Shown: positions 19,381 to 28,053, numbered from the stretch's first letter. The stretch is 64,000 nucleotides of DNA from Sphingomonas naphthae (GCF_028607085.1 NZ_CP117411.1:3424501-3488500); one strand, 5' to 3'. The notes: a model not told the origin generated them from the letters alone. Translations and numbers: made by a program.

Positions 19381-20201
19381 CGCGCGGGGATCGGCGTCAT
19401 CTTGGCGACCGGCACTCTCGCGCGATAATCGATCCCATTGGTGTCGCGCCCCGCCACCGTCACCACATCGCCCGGCGCGGCCTTGGCCACGATCGTCAGC
19501 GAGGGGTCTTCGGAGACGGCGGCCTGCATGTCGATCTGGCCGTACAGTCTGCCGCCCGGCCCGGTCAGCGACACCGTCTCGATATAATAAGTCGCGATAT
19601 TGGCGACATAGCCTGTGTCCATCGGGTGACGGAAATTCAGTCGCACCCGCGCGCCGCCGCCCGCCACCGGCCACGCCTGCCCGCGCATTTCGCCCAGATG
19701 CTGCGCCCAATCACCCTTCACCCGGCTGACCGGCGGCGCGGAGCAACCCCCGCCCGCCGCGTCGATCCAATTGCCGCCGACCAGCCAGCTGCCATCGGCC
19801 AGCTGCACCGCGCCGCGCACCGGCGTGCGCTGGTCGAGCTTGATGCGGGTGGCGATCACCGGCTCGGCGGCGGCGATATGATAATCGATCGCCATCGGGA
19901 TCGGGTTGAGATCGGCGAGGATCAGGATTCGCTTCACATGGGGAATGCCGCGCGCGTCGATCATCACCGGAAAGGCCCGCTGGTCCTCGGCGATCGGCGG
20001 GAAGATCACCTTCACGCGGGGATCGAATCGCACCGGCCCGCCATCGAAGAAAGTCTTGGCGAGGCTGGCCCAATTGGGCGACCTGAGCGGATCGGCCGGC
20101 AGCACGCCCGCCGCCGGGGCTGCAACAGGCAAAGCGGCCCCAACCGCCGACAATGCCAGCATCATCCCCGCCGCCCACAGCGCCGGCTTGGCCTTGTTCA
20201 T
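19377..20201 (-). CDS. Quinoprotein-associated SoxYZ-like carrier
   Basis: 274 residues with a signal peptide (about 1-35). A SoxY-like part carries the carrier cysteine in AAGGGCSAP (Cys163), the counterpart of the GGCGG swinging arm of SoxY. A SoxZ-like part follows (about 180-270; VRLNFRHPMDTGYV, YIETVSL). In this fused form the protein is known from PQQ-dehydrogenase loci, not from thiosulfate oxidation; no other sox genes are seen nearby. What it carries is not known. The ATG at 20201 follows GGGAGA. The shared 12-bp motif lies 49 bp upstream. Confidence 0.87.
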   Translation of the reverse strand: MNKAKPALWAAGMMLALSAVGAALPVAAPAAGVLPADPLRSPNWASLAKTFFDGGPVRFDPRVKVIFPPIAEDQRAFPVMIDARGIPHVKRILILADLNPIPMAIDYHIAAAEPVIATRIKLDQRTPVRGAVQLADGSWLVGGNWIDAAGGGCSAPPVSRVKGDWAQHLGEMRGQAWPVAGGGARVRLNFRHPMDTGYVANIATYYIETVSLTGPGGRLYGQIDMQAAVSEDPSLTIVAKAAPGDVVTVAGRDTNGIDYRARVPVAKMTPIPAR

Positions 20202-20249
20202 CGGCTCTTCTCCCAAAGTGCAGGATAGGGCGGGCGGGGCCTGCGCTAT

Positions 20250-20261
20250 ATTGGACCTTGG
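20250..20261 (-). promoter_or_regulatory. Shared upstream motif (SoxYZ-like gene), tandem form
   Basis: The minus strand reads GGTCCAAGGTCCAAT: a tandem GGTCCAA repeat that contains the same 12 bases as the dehydrogenase copy. It lies 49 bp upstream of the SoxYZ-like start and only four bases before the divergent CxxxCW gene, so a bound regulator could affect both. Confidence 0.6.
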
Positions 20262-20265
20262 ACCG

Positions 20266-20790
20266 ATGCTGCTGGCCTTCCTCCTCCTCGCGCTCCAGGC
20301 GCCCGCCGATCCGGCGCTGTTCGATGCCGCGACCGGCTATCGCACCGCGCGCTACCGCGCCGTCGTGCCCGCCCCGCCCGAGGGTGTGACGCGAATCGGC
20401 GTGGACGAGGTACGCGCGCTCCACGCCAAGGGCGCGCCGCTGATCGACGTGACGCCGGCCGAAGGCGCGATCCGCGATCCCGCGAGCGGCCACTGGCGCC
20501 TCGCCATGCCGCACGACAGCCTGCCCGGCGCCCACTGGTTTCCCGAAGCGGGGCGCGGCGTGCCGGCGGCGGGAATCGAATCTTGGTTTGTGATGGGTGT
20601 CGCCCGCGTCACCCACGGGTCGAAGGCGCGACCGCTGGTCGTCTTCTGCCTCGCCGATTGCTGGATGAGCTGGAACGCCGCGCTCCGCCTCCACCGCGCC
20701 GGCTATGTCGACGTGCGCTGGTTCGCGGACGGGATCGATGGCTGGAAGGAGGCGGGGTTGCCGGTGAAACGGGTGGTGCCGGCGCGGTGA
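20266..20790 (+). CDS. Rhodanese-like CxxxCW-motif protein associated with PQQ catabolism
   Basis: 174 residues: a short signal peptide (MLLAFLLLALQA) and a rhodanese-like fold. The segment VVFCLADCWMSWNAALRL gives Cys128 and Cys132-Trp133 where rhodaneses keep the active-site loop. The family is named for its CXXCW motif in PQQ-dependent catabolism; my reading here is C-x-x-x-C-W. A periplasmic sulfur- or thiol-transfer role with the SoxYZ-like carrier is inferred. It is divergent from the SoxYZ-like gene, with a 64-bp gap. The start lacks a good ribosome site; the shared motif occupies that position. Confidence 0.84.
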   Translation: MLLAFLLLALQAPADPALFDAATGYRTARYRAVVPAPPEGVTRIGVDEVRALHAKGAPLIDVTPAEGAIRDPASGHWRLAMPHDSLPGAHWFPEAGRGVPAAGIESWFVMGVARVTHGSKARPLVVFCLADCWMSWNAALRLHRAGYVDVRWFADGIDGWKEAGLPVKRVVPAR

Positions 20791-20797
20791 GCTTTAT

Positions 20798-20875
20798 CGT
20801 CACCCCGGCGCAAGCTGGGGTCTTTCGAAGCCGGGCGCCAAGCCCGAAAAGACCCCAGCTTTCGCTGGGGTGACG
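20798..20875. repeat. Palindromic intergenic repeat, family C (copy 1)
   Basis: A 78-bp inverted repeat with arms beginning CGTCACCCCGGCGCAAGC and ending GCTTTCGCTGGGGTGACG, and an inner GGGGTCTTTCG/CGAAAAGACCCC pairing. It lies between the convergent CxxxCW and ctrA genes and could stop transcription both ways. A related 88-bp copy lies at 26964-27051, with shorter relatives at 22830 and 23404. Confidence 0.85.
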
Positions 20876-20882
20876 ATCCGCC

Positions 20883-21578
20883 TTACGCCGCGATCGTCGC
20901 CTCATCGGGCTCGCGCAGCACATAGCCGCGGCCCCACACCGTCTCGATATAATTGTCGCCGCCGCAGGCCAGGCTCAGCTTCTTGCGCAGCTTGCAGATG
21001 AAGACGTCGATGATCTTCAGTTCGGGCTCGTCCATGCCGCCATACAAATGGTTGAGGAACATTTCCTTGGTGAGCGTGGTGCCCTTGCGGAGCGAAAGCA
21101 GCTCCAGCATCGCATATTCCTTGCCGGTCAGGTGCACGCGGGCACCATCCACCTCGACGGTCTTGGCGTCGAGATTGACCGAGAGCTTGCCGGTCTTGAT
21201 GACCGACTGCGAATGGCCCTTCGAGCGGCGGACGATCGCGTGGATGCGGGCGACCAGTTCGTCGCGGTGGAACGGCTTGGTGACATAATCGTCGGCGCCG
21301 AAGCCCAGCGCGCGGACCTTGGAGTCCATCTCGCCGATGCCGGACAGGATCATCACCGGGGTCTGCACGCGGGCGACGCGCAGCTTCTTCAGCACGTCGT
21401 AACCGTGCATGTCGGGCAGGTTGAGGTCGAGCAGGATGAGATCGTAATCGTACAGCTTGCCCAGATCGAGGCCCTCTTCGCCCAGATCGGTCGTGTAGAC
21501 GTTGAATCCTTCCGACGAGAGCATCAGGTCGATGCTCTTCGCGATGGTGGCTTCGTCTTCGATCAACAGCACGCGCAT
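20883..21578 (-). CDS. ctrA: Cell-cycle response regulator CtrA
   Basis: 231 residues. The receiver domain (about 1-118) has the acidic pair in LLIEDE, Asp51 in [10 protein letters not shown] and a conserved Lys in YVTKPFH. The OmpR-type winged helix (about 130-225) contains [52 protein letters not shown] in overlapping view, which is the near-invariant CtrA DNA-binding region. It controls cell-cycle, motility and related genes in alphaproteobacteria. A full TTAA-N7-TTAA site lies 81 bp upstream, pointing to autoregulation. Confidence 0.96.
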   Translation of the reverse strand: MRVLLIEDEATIAKSIDLMLSSEGFNVYTTDLGEEGLDLGKLYDYDLILLDLNLPDMHGYDVLKKLRVARVQTPVMILSGIGEMDSKVRALGFGADDYVTKPFHRDELVARIHAIVRRSKGHSQSVIKTGKLSVNLDAKTVEVDGARVHLTGKEYAMLELLSLRKGTTLTKEMFLNHLYGGMDEPELKIIDVFICKLRKKLSLACGGDNYIETVWGRGYVLREPDEATIAA

Positions 21579-21658
21579 CGCCTGACATCCCTTCAAGCCA
21601 AAAGCGGTCGCCCCCGCCTGGGTCCAATCCTTAATGCGATGATACTGCCCACAAAAGG

Positions 21659-21673
21659 TTAAGTTGCCGTTAA
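21659..21673. promoter_or_regulatory. CtrA box (TTAA-N7-TTAA) upstream of ctrA
   Basis: TTAA at 21659-21662 and TTAA at 21670-21673 are separated by exactly seven bases, matching the full CtrA consensus. It lies between ctrA and the divergent pseudouridine synthase gene, 81 bp from the ctrA start. Confidence 0.75.
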
Positions 21674-21757
21674 GGCCGTTTGTTAGGGCCAAAACGGATC
21701 GGCCGGCCGCTCGTCGCGGCCATTGCCCGGCCCGCCGCCGCATGACATGGGCGGGGG

Positions 21758-22417
21758 ATGATCGCAGACCGCATCCTCACCATCGACGCGGAAGCGATGG
21801 TCATCGACAAGCCCGCCGGGCTCCCCGTCACCCCCGTGCGCGACGGCACGCTGAGCCTGGAGAATCACCTCCAATCCTTGACGTTCGGTTTCCAGCGCTG
21901 GCCGATTCCGGTCCATCGGCTGGATCGCGACACGTCCGGCTGCCTGCTGCTGGCGCGCACGCCCAAGGCGGCGAAACGCTATGGCGCCGCGTTCGAGGCG
22001 GGGACGGTGAAGAAAGCCTATCTGGCGGTGCTGGATGGCGTACCGAAGGACAGCGAGGGCGTGATCGATCTGGCCTTGGCGAAAGTCAGCACCCGCGAAT
22101 CGGGCTGGCGGATCGTGCCGGACACGAAGAAGGGCAAGGCCGCCATCACCCGCTGGCGGATGCTGGGGCAGGCCAAGGGCCGCGCGCTGATCCTGTTCGA
22201 GCCCGATACCGGCCGCACCCACCAGCTGCGCGTCCATGCCGCGAGCGGGATCGGCGTGCCGATCGTGGGCGATCCGATCTATGGCGACGGGCGGCTGGCG
22301 ATGATGCTCCACGCCTGGCGCCTGCATGTGCCGCGTGAGGGCAAGGCCGCGATCGAGGCGGAGGCGCCTATCCCCGACACGTTCCGCTCGGCGGGTTTCG
22401 GCGATGTCGCGGGCTGA
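21758..22417 (+). CDS. RluA-family RNA pseudouridine synthase
   Basis: 219 residues, short for the family and without an S4 domain. The catalytic motif HRLDRDTSG (about 49-57) holds the active Asp, and [14 protein letters not shown] is the conserved C-terminal substrate region. It isomerises uridine to pseudouridine in rRNA or tRNA; the RluA/TruC-like size suggests a single target, which cannot be assigned from sequence alone. Its stop overlaps the arfB start by 14 bp, so the two are likely co-transcribed. Confidence 0.9.
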   Translation: MIADRILTIDAEAMVIDKPAGLPVTPVRDGTLSLENHLQSLTFGFQRWPIPVHRLDRDTSGCLLLARTPKAAKRYGAAFEAGTVKKAYLAVLDGVPKDSEGVIDLALAKVSTRESGWRIVPDTKKGKAAITRWRMLGQAKGRALILFEPDTGRTHQLRVHAASGIGVPIVGDPIYGDGRLAMMLHAWRLHVPREGKAAIEAEAPIPDTFRSAGFGDVAG

Positions 22418-22817
22418 AATCCCGCCGCTGCCCGAATCGGCGCTGGAGGAAAAATTCCTCGCCGCTACCGGCCCCGGCGGCCAGAACGTCAACAAGGTGG
22501 CGACCGCCTGCCAGCTGCGGCTCGACGTGTTCGCGCTGGGGCTGCACCCGGCGGTCTATGTCCGGCTGAAGGCGCTGGCGGGCAGCCGCATGACCGCCGA
22601 CGGCGCGATCGTGGTGACGGCCCGGCGCTTCCGCACGCGCGAGGCCAATCGCGAGGACGCGCGCACCCGGCTGGCGGAAATGGTGGCCGCCGCGCATGTC
22701 GCGCCCGAGCGGCGGGTGAAGACCAAGCCCAGCAAGGCGGCACGCGCCCGGCGGGTGGAGGCGAAATCGATCCGCGGCGAGGTGAAGAAGGGCCGGGGCA
22801 AGGTGCGGCTGGATTGA
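22404..22817 (+). CDS. arfB: Alternative ribosome-rescue factor ArfB (peptidyl-tRNA hydrolase)
   Basis: 137 residues with the release-factor GGQ motif in GPGGQNVNKV (Gln27) and a basic C-terminal tail (KTKPSKAARARRVEAKS) that in ArfB/YaeJ enters the empty mRNA channel. It hydrolyses peptidyl-tRNA on stalled ribosomes. The ATG at 22404 lies inside the end of the pseudouridine synthase gene. Length and tail fit the family; no stop-codon recognition domain is present. Confidence 0.92.
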   Translation: MSRAEIPPLPESALEEKFLAATGPGGQNVNKVATACQLRLDVFALGLHPAVYVRLKALAGSRMTADGAIVVTARRFRTREANREDARTRLAEMVAAAHVAPERRVKTKPSKAARARRVEAKSIRGEVKKGRGKVRLD

Positions 22818-22829
22818 TAACGTCCTGCC

Positions 22830-22856
22830 CGTCACCCCGGACCTGTTCCGGTGACG
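22830..22856. repeat. Short family C-related hairpin
   Basis: CGTCACC and GGTGACG form the outer stem, with CCGGA/TCCGG nested inside, over 27 bp. It lies 13 bp past the arfB stop and may act as a terminator. Confidence 0.55.
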
Positions 22857-22911
22857 GCTTGTTAAAGGCGCCCGCGCCGACCATCTCCCCTGTCGCAGCC
22901 CAGGATTTACC

Positions 22912-23397
22912 ATGTACGCTTTCGAGATCGCCGCCACCGACAAGCCCGCCCTCTACGCCGAACTCGGCCAGGCGCTGGACGCGCTGACCGCCGGCGAGCC
23001 GGACGGCATCGCCAACATGGCCAATGCCGCCGCCTTGCTGTGGGAATGGCTGCCCGATCTCAACTGGTCGGGCTTCTACCGCGTCGTCGCGGGCGAGCTG
23101 GTGCTGGGGCCGTTCCAGGGCAAGGCCGCCTGCATCCGCATCCCCTTCGGCAAGGGCGTGTGCGGCGCGGCGGCGGCGAGCGGGGAGACTCAGTTGGTGG
23201 AGGACGTCCACGCCTTCCCCGGCCATATCGCCTGTGACGCGGCGTCGGCGGCCGAACTGGTCGTGCCGATACGCGGGGCGGATGGATCGGTCATCGCGGT
23301 GCTCGATCTGGACAGCCCGACCAGGGGGCGGTTCGATGCCGAGGATGCGGCGGGCTGCGAGGCGCTGATGGCGGTACTGGGGCCGCGCCTGGGGTAA
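22912..23397 (+). CDS. msrC: Free methionine-(R)-sulfoxide reductase (GAF domain)
   Basis: 161 residues, essentially one GAF domain. The cysteines match fRMsr: KAACIRIP, GKGVCGAAA and HIACDAAS, the last usually catalytic. WSGFYR and ELVVPI are also conserved in this family. It reduces free Met-R-sulfoxide in the cytoplasm using thioredoxin. It has its own upstream region and is followed by a perfect terminator-like palindrome shared with the convergent next gene. Confidence 0.92.
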   Translation: MYAFEIAATDKPALYAELGQALDALTAGEPDGIANMANAAALLWEWLPDLNWSGFYRVVAGELVLGPFQGKAACIRIPFGKGVCGAAAASGETQLVEDVHAFPGHIACDAASAAELVVPIRGADGSVIAVLDLDSPTRGRFDAEDAAGCEALMAVLGPRLG

Positions 23398-23403
23398 TCC
23401 ACC

Positions 23404-23433
23404 TCGTCGCCCCGGCTTGCGCCGGGGCGACGA
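23404..23433. terminator. Perfect bidirectional hairpin between convergent genes
   Basis: A 13-bp perfect stem (TCGTCGCCCCGGC with its complement) around a four-base loop begins seven bases past the msrC stop and ends seven bases before the mitofilin-like stop. It is a short relative of the family C palindromes. Confidence 0.65.
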
Positions 23434-23440
23434 GCGTGTT

Positions 23441-24268
23441 TCAGGCGCCGCCCACCGGCAGCTCGACATGCGGCTTGAGCAGCGCGGCCGTCTCGATCCG
23501 GTCGAGCGCGTTACGGGCGGCGACGTAGCGGCGGGCGCGGGCCATCCAGTCGGCGGCGATGGCGCGGCCGGGCAGGCGGGCGATTTCGGCCATGGCCTTG
23601 TCGACCTGGCCGCCCTCCAGCTGGCGCGCGGCGCGCTGGAGGCGGTCGGCCGGGATCGTCGAGGGGGTTTCGGCCGATCGGATGACGATCAGGCTGCCCA
23701 GCGACTGCTTGAAATTGTCCCACCAGCCCGCGTCCGACGTGGCGGTGGCGAGGCGGGGGCGCAGCGCGTCGAGTTCGGTCTGCAATTCGTCGAGGCGGAC
23801 GGGCGCGTGGCTGGCGGCGATCACGGCCGCCACCGCCTGCGGATCGACCCCGCCGAACCGCTCGCGCAGCAGCCCCTCCAGATAGCCCAGCGCCATGCCG
23901 CGATCGAGCGCGCGGCGCGCGGCGAAGGCGACGAGCAGGCTCTCCGCGCGATCGGCGTTGCCGGTGGCGGCGGTGGTGCGCTGATCTACCCGCTCGACCT
24001 GATCCTCGATCCCGGCGACCCGCTCCTCCAGGGTCGCCAGATCGGGCGCGGCGACGGGGGCCGGGGCGGGCAGCGCCGCGACGGGCACGGGCTGCGCGGT
24101 CTCGGCCGGCGCGATCTTGAGGAGGGCGGCCACCTTTGGCGACTGCTTCACCGCATAGCCCGCCAGCGCCATGCCGCCCACGAAGGCGAGCAGGATGGTC
24201 AGCACGATGATGAGGCCCCGGGCGCTGCGGCGCGGGGGCTCGGCCGGGGGATCGAAGGCGGCGTCCAT
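23441..24268 (-). CDS. Mitofilin-like inner-membrane protein downstream of hemD
   Basis: 275 residues. A short Pro/Arg-rich N-terminus is followed by one membrane helix (about 19-42, GLIIVLTILLAFVGGMALAGYAV). Then come a linker rich in Pro and Ala, a coiled coil (about 78-115), and a helical C-terminal domain. This order (cytoplasmic tail, one helix, coiled coil, helical domain) is that of bacterial mitofilin (Mic60-like) proteins, which alphaproteobacteria carry next to hemC-hemD. In other groups HemX occupies this place. It likely shapes or links the envelope from the inner membrane. The ATG follows the hemD stop by 17 bp. Confidence 0.75.
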   Translation of the reverse strand: MDAAFDPPAEPPRRSARGLIIVLTILLAFVGGMALAGYAVKQSPKVAALLKIAPAETAQPVPVAALPAPAPVAAPDLATLEERVAGIEDQVERVDQRTTAATGNADRAESLLVAFAARRALDRGMALGYLEGLLRERFGGVDPQAVAAVIAASHAPVRLDELQTELDALRPRLATATSDAGWWDNFKQSLGSLIVIRSAETPSTIPADRLQRAARQLEGGQVDKAMAEIARLPGRAIAADWMARARRYVAARNALDRIETAALLKPHVELPVGGA

Positions 24269-24285
24269 AGGCTGTTCCGGGATCG

Positions 24286-24954
24286 TTATGCGCCCTCTTC
24301 GCACAGCCGCGCCGCCGCCGCCAGCAGCGCGTCGTCGGTGGGTGCCGCCGCGACGGCGACGCTGTGCCAGCCGGGGCCGGCCGCCTCGGCCACCGCCGGG
24401 CTGAGCGCCGCGATACGCCCGCGCCAGCCGGAGAGGGCGGCGAGGGTGCGCGCGGCGCGGGGGGAGTGGAGCAGCGCCACCGCATCGCGGGCGAGCGCGT
24501 CGGCGGCGACATCGGGCAAAGTGTCTACGACGTCTGCGGCGTAAACGGCGATGCGGGTCACCGTTGTGGCGGGGTGGATCACGGCGCGATGCTCGCGGCC
24601 GGTGAGATGGAGGATGGCGCCCCGCCCATCGGCAACGGCGCGGTCGAGCAGAGCGGCCGCATCGGACTCGCCCGCATGGACCTGCGTGAAGCCCACCGCG
24701 CGGGCCGCGTCGCCGGTCGCGGCGCCGACCGCATAAACCGGCAGCGCGCGGAAGGCCGAAAGGTCGCCCCCGTGCCGCAGCGCCTGCGCGCTCGTCAGCA
24801 TCAGCGCGTCGAAGGCGGCGGGGCCGGGCGGCGTCCACGCCAGCGGGCGGACGGTGAACAGCGGCGCGACGATCGCCTCCAGCCCCATCGCTTGCGCCCG
24901 TTCGGCGGTGCGGCCGGCGCCGGGCTCGGGCCGCAGCACCAGCAGCGGTTTCAT
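24286..24954 (-). CDS. hemD: Uroporphyrinogen-III synthase
   Basis: 222 residues with the low-similarity but typical HemD pattern: LVLRPEPGAGRTAERAQAMGLEAIVAPLF at the N-terminus, LTSAQALRH, YAVGAATGDAARAVGF and LHSPRAARTLAAL. It closes and inverts hydroxymethylbilane to uroporphyrinogen III in tetrapyrrole synthesis. Its ATG overlaps the hemC stop by four bases, so translation is coupled. The gene order hemC-hemD-mitofilin is common in alphaproteobacteria. Confidence 0.9.
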   Translation of the reverse strand: MKPLLVLRPEPGAGRTAERAQAMGLEAIVAPLFTVRPLAWTPPGPAAFDALMLTSAQALRHGGDLSAFRALPVYAVGAATGDAARAVGFTQVHAGESDAAALLDRAVADGRGAILHLTGREHRAVIHPATTVTRIAVYAADVVDTLPDVAADALARDAVALLHSPRAARTLAALSGWRGRIAALSPAVAEAAGPGWHSVAVAAAPTDDALLAAAARLCEEGA

Positions 24955-25871
24955 GCCGAAAAGAGCGCCCGGATCGCCGGCCCCGCCCGATCGAGCAGGT
25001 CGCGGCCGAAAACGCGCAGATCGGCGGGGGTACGGATCAGTACCTCGCCCTCAACCGATTCGGTGCCGTCGCCGCTGTAGAGGATCGCGCGCAGCCGCTG
25101 GCCCTCGCCCTCGGCCACGGCCAGCGCCGCCACCGGCGATCGGCAGTCGCCGTTGAGCACCATCAGCAGGCCACGCTCGGTATGGACCGAAGCGCTGGTC
25201 GGCGCGTGATCGATCGCGGCCAGCCAGTCGCGCACCTGCGAATCTTCGGCCCGCGCCTCGATGCCGACCGCGCCCTGCGCCGGGGCGGGCAGCATCTCCT
25301 CGATCGAGACCGCCGCGCCGATATCGAAGCGGCCCAGCCGGTCGAGCCCCGCCGCCGCCAGCAGGGTGCCCTCGGCCTCGCCATCGGCCATCCGCTTGAG
25401 GCGGGTATCGACATTGCCCCGGAACAGCACGATCCGCGCGTCGGGCCGCAGCTTCAGGATCTGGGCCGATCGGCGCGGCGAGGAGGTGCCGATGCGCGCG
25501 CCGGGCGGCAAAGCGGCGATGCTGTCCGCGCCGATCAGCCGATCGCGCACGTCGGCGCGCGGCAGCATCGCGGCCAGCACGATCTCGGCCGGGCGGAAGG
25601 TTTCGACATCCTTCATCGAATGGACCGAGAAATCGATTTCCCGCTCCATCAGCGCGCGATCGAGTTCCTTGGTCCACAGCGCCTTGCCGCCGACTTCGGC
25701 CAGCGCGCGATCCTGGATGCGATCGCCCGAGGTGCGGATCGGCACGATGCGGATCGCGCGCGGCTCCCATCCATGGGCGGCGCGCAGGGCATCGGCGACC
25801 ATCCCGGCCTGGGTGAGGGCGAGCGGCGAACCGCGTGTGCCGAGGCGGAGGGGGCGGGAAGGCATCGTCAT
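24951..25871 (-). CDS. hemC: Porphobilinogen deaminase (hydroxymethylbilane synthase)
   Basis: 306 residues, full length. The N-terminal [14 protein letters not shown], the catalytic region [21 protein letters not shown], and the dipyrromethane-cofactor Cys in [10 protein letters not shown] are all present. It polymerises four porphobilinogens. It is divergent from tsaD with 44 bp between the starts. ATG codons at 25871 and 25865 are both possible; neither has a good ribosome site. Confidence 0.95.
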   Translation of the reverse strand: MTMPSRPLRLGTRGSPLALTQAGMVADALRAAHGWEPRAIRIVPIRTSGDRIQDRALAEVGGKALWTKELDRALMEREIDFSVHSMKDVETFRPAEIVLAAMLPRADVRDRLIGADSIAALPPGARIGTSSPRRSAQILKLRPDARIVLFRGNVDTRLKRMADGEAEGTLLAAAGLDRLGRFDIGAAVSIEEMLPAPAQGAVGIEARAEDSQVRDWLAAIDHAPTSASVHTERGLLMVLNGDCRSPVAALAVAEGEGQRLRAILYSGDGTESVEGEVLIRTPADLRVFGRDLLDRAGPAIRALFSA

Positions 25872-25915
25872 GGCGGCGGTGGCATAATCGCCGGGGGCGT
25901 GGCAGGGAAGCGGCG

Positions 25916-26950
25916 ATGAGCCTGATCCTCGGCCTGGAATCGAGCTGCGACGAAACCGCGGCGGCATTGGTGACCTCCGATGGCGCCATCCTCGCGCACC
26001 GGCTGGCCGGGCAGGAGGCGGCGCACCGCCCCTATGGCGGTGTCGTGCCCGAGATCGCGGCGCGCGCCCATGTCGAGGCGCTGGGGCCACTGATCGAGGC
26101 GGCGCTGGCCGATGCGGGCAAGACGCTCGCCGATGTCGACGCGATCGCCGCCACCGCCGGGCCGGGGCTGATCGGCGGCGTGATGGTGGGGCTGGTGACG
26201 GGCAAGGCGCTGGCGCTGGGCGCGGGCAAGCCGCTGGTGGCGGTCAATCATCTGGAGGGCCATGCGCTGTCGCCGCGCCTCGCCGACCCGACGCTCCGCT
26301 TTCCCTATCTGCTGCTGCTGGTGTCGGGCGGCCATTGCCAGCTGCTGCTGGTGAAAGGCGTCGGCGATTATGCGCGCCTCGCTACCACGATCGACGACGC
26401 GGCGGGCGAGGCGTTCGACAAGACGGCCAAGATGCTGGGGCTGGGCTTCCCCGGCGGCCCGGCGGTGGAGCGCGCGGCGGCGCTGGGCGATCCCAGGGCG
26501 GTGCCGCTGCCGCGCCCGCTGGTCGGGTCGGCCGAACCGCATTTCTCCTTCGCGGGGCTGAAAGCGGCGGTGCTGCGCGCCCGCGATTCCGGCCAATATT
26601 CGGTGGAGGACATCGCGGCTTCCTTTTCGCAGGCGGTGGTCGATTGCCTGATCGATCGCACCCGGCGCGCATTGAAAAAGGTCGATGGCGCAACCGCTCT
26701 GGTGGTCGCCGGCGGGGTTGCCGCGAACAACAATGTTCGTGAGACTTTGCAGGCACTTGCCGCGCAGCATGACCTGCCGTTCGTCGCGCCGCCGCTGTGG
26801 CTTTGCACCGATAATGCTGCGATGATCGCCTGGGCGGGGGCGGAGCGGTTCGCCGCCGGGCTGACCGATCCGCTCGACGTGGCCGCCCGCCCCCGCTGGC
26901 CGCTCGATCCGAACGCGGAGGCGGCGCGCGGCGCGGGCGTGAAGGCATGA
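25916..26950 (+). CDS. tsaD: tRNA N6-threonylcarbamoyladenosine transferase TsaD
   Basis: 344 residues of the ASKHA fold. The signature [10 protein letters not shown], metal-binding [10 protein letters not shown], and VSGGHCQL and [11 protein letters not shown] motifs are present. It transfers threonylcarbamoyl to A37 of ANN-decoding tRNAs, working with TsaB and TsaE encoded elsewhere. It is followed by gpsA in the same direction, a common pairing, with a family C repeat between them. Confidence 0.96.
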   Translation: MSLILGLESSCDETAAALVTSDGAILAHRLAGQEAAHRPYGGVVPEIAARAHVEALGPLIEAALADAGKTLADVDAIAATAGPGLIGGVMVGLVTGKALALGAGKPLVAVNHLEGHALSPRLADPTLRFPYLLLLVSGGHCQLLLVKGVGDYARLATTIDDAAGEAFDKTAKMLGLGFPGGPAVERAAALGDPRAVPLPRPLVGSAEPHFSFAGLKAAVLRARDSGQYSVEDIAASFSQAVVDCLIDRTRRALKKVDGATALVVAGGVAANNNVRETLQALAAQHDLPFVAPPLWLCTDNAAMIAWAGAERFAAGLTDPLDVAARPRWPLDPNAEAARGAGVKA

Positions 26951-26963
26951 ATGTGTCTTGGTT

Positions 26964-27051
26964 CGTCACCCCGGCGCAGGCCGGGGTCTCGGCAGGCTTG
27001 GGGCGACGGTCGTGGCAGCCTCCCGAGACCCCGGCCTGCGCCGGGGCGACG
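26964..27051. repeat. Palindromic intergenic repeat, family C (copy 2)
   Basis: An 88-bp inverted repeat whose arms carry GTCACCCCGGCGCAGGCCGG and CCGGCCTGCGCCGGGGCGAC, with GGGGTCTCGG/CCGAGACCCC inside. It fills the gap between tsaD and gpsA. Confidence 0.85.
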
Positions 27052-27074
27052 CCTGTTTATGGGACGATAGCGGC

Positions 27075-28052
27075 ATGAAGATCGGTGTCATCGGCGGCGG
27101 GGCGTGGGGCACGGCGCTGGCGCAGGTCGCGGCGGCGGGCGGGGATCGCGTGCGGCTGTGGGCGCGCGAGCCCGAAGTGGTCGATGCGATCAACGCCACA
27201 CAGCGCAACCCCTTGTTCCTGCCCGATGTCGCGCTCTCGCCCGAAATCCGCGCGACGACCGAGATCGGCGCGCTCGGCGAGTGCGACGCCATCCTGGTGG
27301 TCACGCCGGCGCAGCATCTGCGCGGCATCTGCGCGCAACTGCCGCGCCACGATACGCCCCTGATCCTGTGCGCCAAGGGGATCGAGGCGGGCACGCGCAA
27401 GCTGATGTCCGAAACCGCGCGCGACACCTGCCCGCACGCGCCGATCGCCGTCCTCTCCGGCCCGACCTTCGCGCATGAGGTGGCCGCCGGGCTTCCCACC
27501 GCGATCACCCTCGCCTGCGAGGACGAGGCGCTGGGCCAGTCGCTCGCCCGCCGCCTCGCCCGCCCGTCCTTCCGGCCCTATGCCTCGACCGACGTGATCG
27601 GGGCGGAGATCGGCGGGGCGGTGAAGAACGTGCTGGCCATCGCCTGCGGCGTCGTCGAGGGGGCGGGGCTCGGCCAGAACGCGCGCGCCTCGCTCATCTC
27701 GCGCGGCTTTGCCGAAATGACGCGCTTCGGCCTGGCGCGCGGCGCGCGGGCGGAGACGCTCGCCGGCCTGTCGGGCTTGGGCGATCTCGTGCTGACCTGC
27801 TCCTCGACCTCCTCGCGCAATTTCTCGCTCGGCAAGGGGCTGGGGCAGGGCCGGGCGGCGGCCGATCTGATGGCCGATCGCCGCACCGTGGCCGAAGGCG
27901 CCTTCACCGCGCCCGTCCTGATCGAGGCGGCGCGCGAGGCCGGCGTGGATATGCCGATCGCCGAGGCGGTCGATGCCCTGCTCGCCGGCCGCGCCGACGT
28001 GCGCGCCGTGATCGAGGGGATGCTCGGCCGGCCGCTGAAGCGCGAGCATTGA
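27075..28052 (+). CDS. gpsA: Glycerol-3-phosphate dehydrogenase [NAD(P)+]
   Basis: 325 residues. The dinucleotide-binding motif IGGGAWGTALA opens the protein. LCAKGIEAGT, LSGPTFAHEVA and the catalytic-domain segment GGAVKNVLAIACG with LSGLGDLVLTC are diagnostic of GpsA. It makes sn-glycerol-3-phosphate for phospholipid synthesis in the cytoplasm. The C-terminus runs into a possible downstream gene two bases later. Confidence 0.96.
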   Translation: MKIGVIGGGAWGTALAQVAAAGGDRVRLWAREPEVVDAINATQRNPLFLPDVALSPEIRATTEIGALGECDAILVVTPAQHLRGICAQLPRHDTPLILCAKGIEAGTRKLMSETARDTCPHAPIAVLSGPTFAHEVAAGLPTAITLACEDEALGQSLARRLARPSFRPYASTDVIGAEIGGAVKNVLAIACGVVEGAGLGQNARASLISRGFAEMTRFGLARGARAETLAGLSGLGDLVLTCSSTSSRNFSLGKGLGQGRAAADLMADRRTVAEGAFTAPVLIEAAREAGVDMPIAEAVDALLAGRADVRAVIEGMLGRPLKREH

Positions 28053-28053
28053 G

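Noticed and set aside
21621-21628. GGTCCAAT upstream of ctrA as another copy of the quinoprotein motif
   Set aside because: Only eight bases match, the left half differs, and ctrA has no link to the island; taken as chance.
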